A DNA stretch of 64,000 bases from Pelomonas sp047654805 (GTDB taxonomy: Bacteria > Pseudomonadota > Gammaproteobacteria > Burkholderiales > Burkholderiaceae_C). The notes under the pieces are model-generated. The model worked only from the letters and a program-made list of their open reading frames with translations, did not search any database and had not been told where the DNA came from. Every line of letters starts with the position of its first letter. Within the stretch, counting starts at the first letter, position 1. Both the position numbers and the translations under genes were made by a program. This document shows, piece by piece, positions 58,661 through 64,000 of this stretch. The stretch spans positions 3,286,001-3,350,000 of the forward strand of contig NZ_JASGIV010000001.1 of the NCBI RefSeq assembly GCF_047654805.1, in the 5' to 3' direction.

Positions 58661-60679
58661 ATGAAGAACACCTACGCCCAAGCCTCCCGCGCCACCTGCG
58701 CCAACGCGCTGCGCGTGCTCGCCATCGACGCCGTGCAGGCCGCCAACTCCGGCCACCCCGGCATGCCCATGGGCATGGCCGACATCGCCGAGGCGCTGTG
58801 GCGCCACCACCTGCGCCACGACCCGGCCGACCCGGCCTGGCTGGACCGCGACCGCTTCGTGCTGTCCAACGGCCACGGCTCCATGCTGCTGTACGCGCTG
58901 CTGCACCTGAGCGGCTACGACCTGCCCATGGACGAGCTGCGGCGCTTCCGCCAGCTGCACTCCCGCACGCCCGGCCACCCCGAGCTGGGCATGACGCCCG
59001 GCGTGGAAACCACCACCGGCCCACTGGGCCAGGGCATCGCCAACGCGGTGGGCATGGCGTTGGCGGAGAAACTGCTCGCCGACGAGTTCAACCGCCCCGG
59101 CCACGCCGTGGTGGACCACCGCACCTACGCCTTCCTGGGCGACGGCTGCCTGATGGAAGGCATCAGCCACGAGGCCTGCTCCCTGGCCGGCACCTGGCGG
59201 CTGAACAAGCTGGTGGCCTTCTACGACGACAACGGTATCTCCATTGACGGCGACGTGAAGGGCTGGTTCGGCGATGACACGCCCGGCCGCTTCGAGGCCT
59301 ACGGCTGGACGGTGCTGCGCGACGTCGACGGCCATGACTTCGAAGCGCTGGACCGCGCCATCGCCGCCGCCCACAGGTCCGACAGGCCCGTGCTGGTGTG
59401 CTGCCGCACGACCATAGGCCAGGGTTCGCCCAACCGCGCCGGCACGGCCAAGGCCCATGGCGAGCCGCTGGGCAAGGACGAGATCGCGCTGACCCGTGCT
59501 GCGCTGGGCTGGACGGCCCCGCCCTTCGAGGTGCCGGAAGACGTGCAGGCCGCTTGGTCCGCCCGCGAACGCGGCGCGGCGCTGAGCGGCGCCTGGCGGC
59601 AGCGATTCACCGAGTACACCCTCGCCTACCCCGACCTGGCCCGCGAGCTGCTGCGCCGCCATGACCGCGGCGCGCCACTGGCGCCGGAGACCGAGGAGGC
59701 GCTGGCGCTGGCCTGCGCCAACGCCGAGGCCAGGGCCGCCGCGGTCGCCTCCCGCAAGGCGTCGCAGGACGCGCTGCAGGAAGTCGCTCCCGCCATGCCC
59801 GAGCTGCTGGGCGGCTCGGCCGACCTCACCGGCTCCAACCTCACCGACTGGAAGGGGCACCGCCCGCTCAAGGGGGCCGGCACCGGCAACCACGTGCACT
59901 ACGGCGTGCGCGAGTTCGGCATGGCGGCCATCATGAACGGCGTGGCGCTGCACGGCGGCTACCGGCCTTTTGGCGGCACCTTTCTCGCTTTCTCCGACTA
60001 CGCCCGCAACGGCGTGCGCATGTCGGCGCTGATGAAGCTGCCGGTCGTGTACGTCTACACCCACGACTCCATCGGCCTGGGCGAGGACGGCCCGACGCAC
60101 CAGCCGGTGGAGCACGCCTCCAGCCTGCGGCTGATCCCCGGCGTGGACGTCTGGCGTCCGGCGGATGCGACCGAGACCGCCGTGGCCTGGCGCGAATCGC
60201 TGCGCCGCGCGGACGGGCCGAGCTGCCTGCTGCTGTCGCGCCAGGCGCTGCCGCACGCCGGCGACGGCCGTCCGCGGCTAGACGACATCGCCCGCGGCGC
60301 CTATGTGCTGCGCCGCCCCGAGGGCGAGCGGGTGGTGCTGATCGCCAGCGGCTCCGAGGTGGGCGTGGCGCTGGCGACGGCGGCGCTGCTGGCCGAGGCC
60401 GGCATCCCGGCCCGTGTCGTGTCCGTGCCCTGCCTGGACGTGTTCGAGCGGCAAGACGCCAGCTGGCGTCGCGACGTCATCCCGCGCCACCTGCCGCGCC
60501 TGGCCGTCGAGGCCGGCAGCACCAGCCTGTGGTGGAAGCACGTGGGCGAAGACGGTGATGTCGTCGGCATCGACCGTTTCGGCGAATCGGCCCCGGCGGG
60601 CGAGCTGTTCCCGCTGTTCGGTATCACCGCCGACGCGGTGGCCAGCCGCGCGCGGGCGCTGCTGCGCCCGGCAGCCTGA
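58661..60679 (+). CDS. cbbT: CbbT, transketolase
   Basis: 672 aa thiamine-diphosphate enzyme. Marks are ANSGHPGMPMGMADIAEALW, LSNGHGSMLLYALLHLSGYD, TGPLGQGIANAVGMA, the cofactor motif GDGCLMEGISHEA...NKLVAFYDDN, and GLGEDGPTHQPVEH in the pyrimidine domain. The start at 58661 follows the cbbP stop by 8 bases. It shuffles two-carbon units in RuBP regeneration. Confidence 0.97.
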   Translation: MKNTYAQASRATCANALRVLAIDAVQAANSGHPGMPMGMADIAEALWRHHLRHDPADPAWLDRDRFVLSNGHGSMLLYALLHLSGYDLPMDELRRFRQLHSRTPGHPELGMTPGVETTTGPLGQGIANAVGMALAEKLLADEFNRPGHAVVDHRTYAFLGDGCLMEGISHEACSLAGTWRLNKLVAFYDDNGISIDGDVKGWFGDDTPGRFEAYGWTVLRDVDGHDFEALDRAIAAAHRSDRPVLVCCRTTIGQGSPNRAGTAKAHGEPLGKDEIALTRAALGWTAPPFEVPEDVQAAWSARERGAALSGAWRQRFTEYTLAYPDLARELLRRHDRGAPLAPETEEALALACANAEARAAAVASRKASQDALQEVAPAMPELLGGSADLTGSNLTDWKGHRPLKGAGTGNHVHYGVREFGMAAIMNGVALHGGYRPFGGTFLAFSDYARNGVRMSALMKLPVVYVYTHDSIGLGEDGPTHQPVEHASSLRLIPGVDVWRPADATETAVAWRESLRRADGPSCLLLSRQALPHAGDGRPRLDDIARGAYVLRRPEGERVVLIASGSEVGVALATAALLAEAGIPARVVSVPCLDVFERQDASWRRDVIPRHLPRLAVEAGSTSLWWKHVGEDGDVVGIDRFGESAPAGELFPLFGITADAVASRARALLRPAA

Positions 60680-60711
60680 ATCCCCTCAATCAAAACACGA
60701 GAGACATCCCC

Positions 60712-61725
60712 TTGACCACTCGCATCGCCATCAACGGCTATGGCCGCATCGGCCGCAACGTGCTTCGCGCCCTGTTCGAAACGCAGCGCACCGACGACGT
60801 CCAGATCGTCGCCATCAACGACCTGGGCGATGCCCGCGTCAACGCCCACCTGACCCGCCACGACACGACACATGGCCGCTTCGGCTTGCCCGTCGCCGTC
60901 GATGGTGACCACCTGGTGGTGGATGGCCGGCGCATCCGCGTCACCTCCATTCGCAACCCGGCCGAGTTGCCTTGGAAGGACATGGGCGTGGACATCGTCC
61001 TGGAATGCACCGGCCTGTTCACGAGCAAGGCCAAGGCCGGTGCCCACCTGGCCGCTGGTGCGAGGAAGGTGTTGATCAGCGCGCCCGGCGGTGCCGACGT
61101 GGACGCCACCATCGTCTACGGCGTCAACCACGGCGTGCTGCGCGCCGATCACACCGTCGTCTCCAACGCCTCCTGCACCACCAACTGCCTGGCACCGGTG
61201 GCCCAGGTGCTGCACGCCGGGCTGGGCATCGCGCACGGGCTGATGACCACCGTGCACAGCGTCACCAACGACCAGGTGCTGACTGACGTCTACCACGAGG
61301 ACCTGCGCCGCGCCCGCTCGGCCACGCAGTCCATGATCCCCACCAAGACGGGCGCCGCCGCCGCGGTGGGCCTGGTGCTGCCCGAGCTGGCCGGCCGGCT
61401 CGATGGCTTCGCGGTGCGGGTGCCGACCATCAACGTTTCGCTGGTGGACCTGGTGTTCACCGCGCAGCGCGACACCACGGTGGAGGAGGTCAACGCGCTG
61501 GTGCGCCAAGCTGCGGCGGCCGGCCCGTTGAAGGACATTCTGGGCTGGAGCGACGAGCCGCTGGTGTCAGTGGACTTCAACCACGACGCCCGCTCCAGCG
61601 TATTCGACGCCAGCTGCACCAAGGTCGCCGGCGGCCGGCTCGTCAAGGTCTGCGCGTGGTACGACAACGAGTGGGGCTTCTCCAACCGCATGGTCGACAC
61701 GGCGCTGGCCATGTCCCGCGCTTGA
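60712..61725 (+). CDS. cbbG: CbbG, glyceraldehyde-3-phosphate dehydrogenase
   Basis: 337 aa. The NAD(P) fold INGYGRIGRNVLRAL, active-site SNASCTTNCLAPV and the C-terminal WYDNEWGFSNRM are present. It reduces 1,3-bisphosphoglycerate. The start is TTG at 60712; no ATG lies at a suitable place, and GAGA is about 8 bases upstream. Asp at the end of the second strand (AINDLG) suggests NAD use, but cofactor choice is not proven. Confidence 0.95.
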   Translation: MTTRIAINGYGRIGRNVLRALFETQRTDDVQIVAINDLGDARVNAHLTRHDTTHGRFGLPVAVDGDHLVVDGRRIRVTSIRNPAELPWKDMGVDIVLECTGLFTSKAKAGAHLAAGARKVLISAPGGADVDATIVYGVNHGVLRADHTVVSNASCTTNCLAPVAQVLHAGLGIAHGLMTTVHSVTNDQVLTDVYHEDLRRARSATQSMIPTKTGAAAAVGLVLPELAGRLDGFAVRVPTINVSLVDLVFTAQRDTTVEEVNALVRQAAAAGPLKDILGWSDEPLVSVDFNHDARSSVFDASCTKVAGGRLVKVCAWYDNEWGFSNRMVDTALAMSRA

Positions 61726-61736
61726 GGGCCGACGAC

Positions 61737-62918
61737 ATGGCCTTCAAGACCCTGGACCAGATCAACCTGCGCGGCCAGCGCGTGTTCATCCGCTGCGACC
61801 TCAACGTGCCGCTGGACGCCGCCGGCCGCATCGCCGACGACACCCGTATCCGCGCCAGCCTCGACGGCATACGCCACGCCATGCAGCAGGGTGGGCGGGT
61901 GATGGTGACCTCGCACCTGGGCCGCCCAGCCGAAGGCGCACTCGATGCCAGCGACTCGCTGCGGCCCGTCGCGCAACGTCTCGCGCAGCTGCTGGGTGTG
62001 CCGGTGCCGCTGATCGACAACTGGCTGGAGGTGCCTTTCGGCGTGCAGCCCGGCGGCGTCGTGATGCTGGAGAACTGCCGCGCACACGTCGGCGAAAAGG
62101 CCAATTCGCCCGAACTGGCCCAGCGCATGGCCGCGCTGTGCGACGTCTACGTGAACGACGCCTTCGGCACCGCCCACCGCGCGGAAGCCACGACCGAGGC
62201 GCTGGCCCGGCTGGCTCGCGAAGCCTGCGCCGGCCCGCTGATGGCGTCGGAGCTGTTGGCGCTGAGCCGTGCGCTGGCCGCACCGGAGCGCCCCATGGCG
62301 GCCATCGTCGGTGGCTCCAAGGTGTCGACCAAGCTGGCCATCCTCAACGCGCTGGCACAGCGGGTGGAGCTGCTGGTGGTGGGCGGTGGCATGGCCAACA
62401 CCTTCCTGCTGGCTGCCGGTCAGCCTGTCGGCAAATCGTTGTGCGAGCCCACCATGGTGGACGCCGCCCGCGAGGTGGTGGCCACGCTGAAGGCCCGCGG
62501 CGCGCGCCTCTTCCTGCCCACCGACGTGGTGGTGGCCGACGAGGTCTCCGAGACCGCCCTGCCCGCCATCAAGGCCGTGGCCCAGGTGGCCGGCAACGAC
62601 CTCATCCTCGACTTCGGTCCACAGTCCATGCGCCGCCTAGTCGACGAGCTGCAGGCATGCAAGACCATCGTCTGGAACGGGCCTCTCGGCGTGTTCGAGA
62701 TCGAGAAGTTCTCGCACGGCACGCGCATGCTGGCCACGGCCATCGCCGGGGCCAGCGCCTACTCGATCGCCGGCGGCGGCGACACCGTAGCCGCCGTCAA
62801 CCAGTTCGACGTGGCGGCCCGCATCGACTACGTGTCCACGGCCGGGGGCGCCTTCCTGGAGTTCCTGGAAGGCAAGACTCTTCCCGCCGTTCGCGCGCTT
62901 GAAGACCGCGCCCACTGA
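61737..62918 (+). CDS. cbbK: CbbK, phosphoglycerate kinase
   Basis: 393 aa. Marks are RVFIRCDLNVPLD at the N-terminus, TSHLGRP, VNDAFGTAHRAEAT, GGSKVSTKLAIL, and the C-terminal nucleotide loop SIAGGGDTVAAV. It starts 11 bases after cbbG. It phosphorylates 3-phosphoglycerate in the reductive direction here. Confidence 0.97.
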   Translation: MAFKTLDQINLRGQRVFIRCDLNVPLDAAGRIADDTRIRASLDGIRHAMQQGGRVMVTSHLGRPAEGALDASDSLRPVAQRLAQLLGVPVPLIDNWLEVPFGVQPGGVVMLENCRAHVGEKANSPELAQRMAALCDVYVNDAFGTAHRAEATTEALARLAREACAGPLMASELLALSRALAAPERPMAAIVGGSKVSTKLAILNALAQRVELLVVGGGMANTFLLAAGQPVGKSLCEPTMVDAAREVVATLKARGARLFLPTDVVVADEVSETALPAIKAVAQVAGNDLILDFGPQSMRRLVDELQACKTIVWNGPLGVFEIEKFSHGTRMLATAIAGASAYSIAGGGDTVAAVNQFDVAARIDYVSTAGGAFLEFLEGKTLPAVRALEDRAH

Positions 62919-62942
62919 TTCCAACCCCGACAGGAGTTCCCC

Positions 62943-63962
62943 ATGGCCATGATTTCCCTGCGCCGGCTGCTAGACCACGCCGCCGAGCACCGCTACGGCG
63001 TGCCCGCCTTCAACGTCAACAACCTGGAGCAGATCCAGGCCATCATGCAGGCCGCGCAGAAGACCGACAGCCCGGTCATCCTGCAGGCCTCGGCCGGCGC
63101 GCGCAAGTACGCCGGCGAGCCCTTCCTGCGCAAGATGGTGGAGGCCGCGGCCGAGATGTACCCCGAGCTGCCCATCGTGCTGCACCAGGACCACGGTGCC
63201 AGCCCCGCAGTGTGCATGCAGTCCATACGCTCCGGCTTCACCAGCGTGATGATGGACGGCTCGCTGAGGGAGGATGCCAAGACGCCGGCGAGCTACGACT
63301 ACAACGTCGACGTCACACGTCGCGTCGTCGAGATCGCCCATGCGGTGGGCGTGTCCGTGGAAGGCGAACTGGGCTGCCTGGGCTCGCTGGAGTCCGGCAC
63401 CGCCGGCGAGGAGGACGGCGTGGGCGCCGAAGGCATGCTGACGCACGAGCAGATGCTGACCGACCCCGAGCAGGCCGCCGACTTCGTCGCGAAGACGGGC
63501 GTGGACGCGCTGGCCATCGCCATCGGCACCTCGCACGGCGCCTACAAGTTCAGCCGCAAGCCCACGGGCGACATCCTCGCCATCGATCGCATCAAGCAGA
63601 TCCATGCACGCATCCCCAACACCCATCTCGTCATGCACGGGTCCTCGTCCGTGCCGCAGGAGTGGCTGGCCGTCATCCGCGAGCACGGCGGCGACATCAA
63701 GGAGACCTACGGCGTGCCGGTGGAGGAGATCCAGGAGGGCATCCGCCACGGCGTGCGCAAGATCAACATCGACACCGACATCCGCCTAGCCATGACTGGC
63801 GCGATGCGGCGCGCGATGGCGCACAAGCCTGACGAGTTCGACCCGCGGCGCTTCCTGAGCGCGGCGCTGGTCGCGGCCCGCGACCTGTGCGCCGACCGCT
63901 TCGAGGCGTTCGGATGCGCCGGCATGGCGTCCAGGCTGCAGGGCCGCCAGGCCGCCCGTTGA
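62943..63962 (+). CDS. cbbA: CbbA, class II fructose-bisphosphate aldolase
   Basis: 339 aa zinc aldolase of the Calvin-cycle type (CbbA). Zinc and substrate marks are IVLHQDHGASPAV, VEGELGCLGSLE, IGTSHGAYKF, VMHGSSSVP and KINIDTDIRLA. AGGAG lies 8 bases before the start. It is the last complete gene; the remaining 38 bases of the window show no feature. Confidence 0.97.
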   Translation: MAMISLRRLLDHAAEHRYGVPAFNVNNLEQIQAIMQAAQKTDSPVILQASAGARKYAGEPFLRKMVEAAAEMYPELPIVLHQDHGASPAVCMQSIRSGFTSVMMDGSLREDAKTPASYDYNVDVTRRVVEIAHAVGVSVEGELGCLGSLESGTAGEEDGVGAEGMLTHEQMLTDPEQAADFVAKTGVDALAIAIGTSHGAYKFSRKPTGDILAIDRIKQIHARIPNTHLVMHGSSSVPQEWLAVIREHGGDIKETYGVPVEEIQEGIRHGVRKINIDTDIRLAMTGAMRRAMAHKPDEFDPRRFLSAALVAARDLCADRFEAFGCAGMASRLQGRQAAR

Positions 63963-64000
63963 GCCTCGCGCCGGGGCCGAACCACGCCCCCCCGACCCGG

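Noticed and set aside
1..64000. CRISPR arrays, tRNA/rRNA genes, insertion sequences, attachment sites
   Set aside because: None was seen: there is no regularly spaced direct repeat, no transposase or integrase frame and no recognisable structural RNA.

Overview
The window is a G+C-rich piece of a betaproteobacterial chromosome, most likely order Burkholderiales (a Rubrivivax/Leptothrix/Hydrogenophaga/Cupriavidus-like knallgas bacterium). The evidence is a hox-hyp gene order that follows the one I recall for Cupriavidus necator, a red-type (Form IC) RuBisCO operon with CbbR and CbbX, and dense, strand-consistent gene packing. The species cannot be fixed from the sequence alone.
Region 1 (1-16663, all minus strand) is a cell-surface and signalling block. 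A response regulator, a secreted LysM-FecR protein and a CHASE2 histidine kinase form a tightly overlapping three-gene unit. An AqpZ-type aquaporin follows, then a giant exported repeat protein (2620 aa, DUF11 plus SdrD/Cna-B-like repeats) translationally coupled to an OmpA-domain outer-membrane protein that runs off the left edge.
Region 2 (17339-25503, minus strand) is a compact tetrapyrrole/iron locus: TonB-dependent heme-type receptor, exported and membrane-anchored CobN/HmuS-like chelatase, ExbB-like channel, DUF2149 protein with an ExbD-like membrane helix, and a ChaN-like lipoprotein. A Fur-box-like palindrome lies upstream. The gene set parallels the Bacteroidetes hmuRSTUV heme system and is the best candidate here for a little-described system.
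Region 3 (26110-47206, minus strand) is a near-continuous 21-kb hydrogenase operon: hoxK-hoxG-hupE-hoxZ-(HigA-like HTH)-hoxM-L-O-Q-R-T-V-hypA-B-F-C-D-E-hoxX-hoxA-B-C-J. It encodes an O2-tolerant membrane-bound [NiFe]-hydrogenase, its maturation machinery, the H2-sensing regulatory hydrogenase (HoxBC), its kinase HoxJ and the NtrC-type activator HoxA. A sigma54-like -24/-12 element and an FNR-type site lie upstream of hoxK. An Aer-like chemoreceptor precedes the operon on the same strand.
Region 4 (49186-63962) is the carbon-fixation block. cbbR (with a DUF3422 gene overlapping its end) diverges from a plus-strand operon cbbL-S-X-Y-E-Z-F-P-T-G-K-A, giving RuBisCO, its activase, repair phosphatases and most of the Calvin cycle.
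Together regions 3 and 4 make a lithoautotrophy island: H2 oxidation feeds electrons to the quinone pool, H2 sensing controls hydrogenase expression, and the cbb operon fixes CO2. No rRNA, tRNA, CRISPR array, insertion sequence or replication origin was seen. All coordinates and translations were read by eye, and start codons were chosen from ribosome-binding sites, overlaps and family length.
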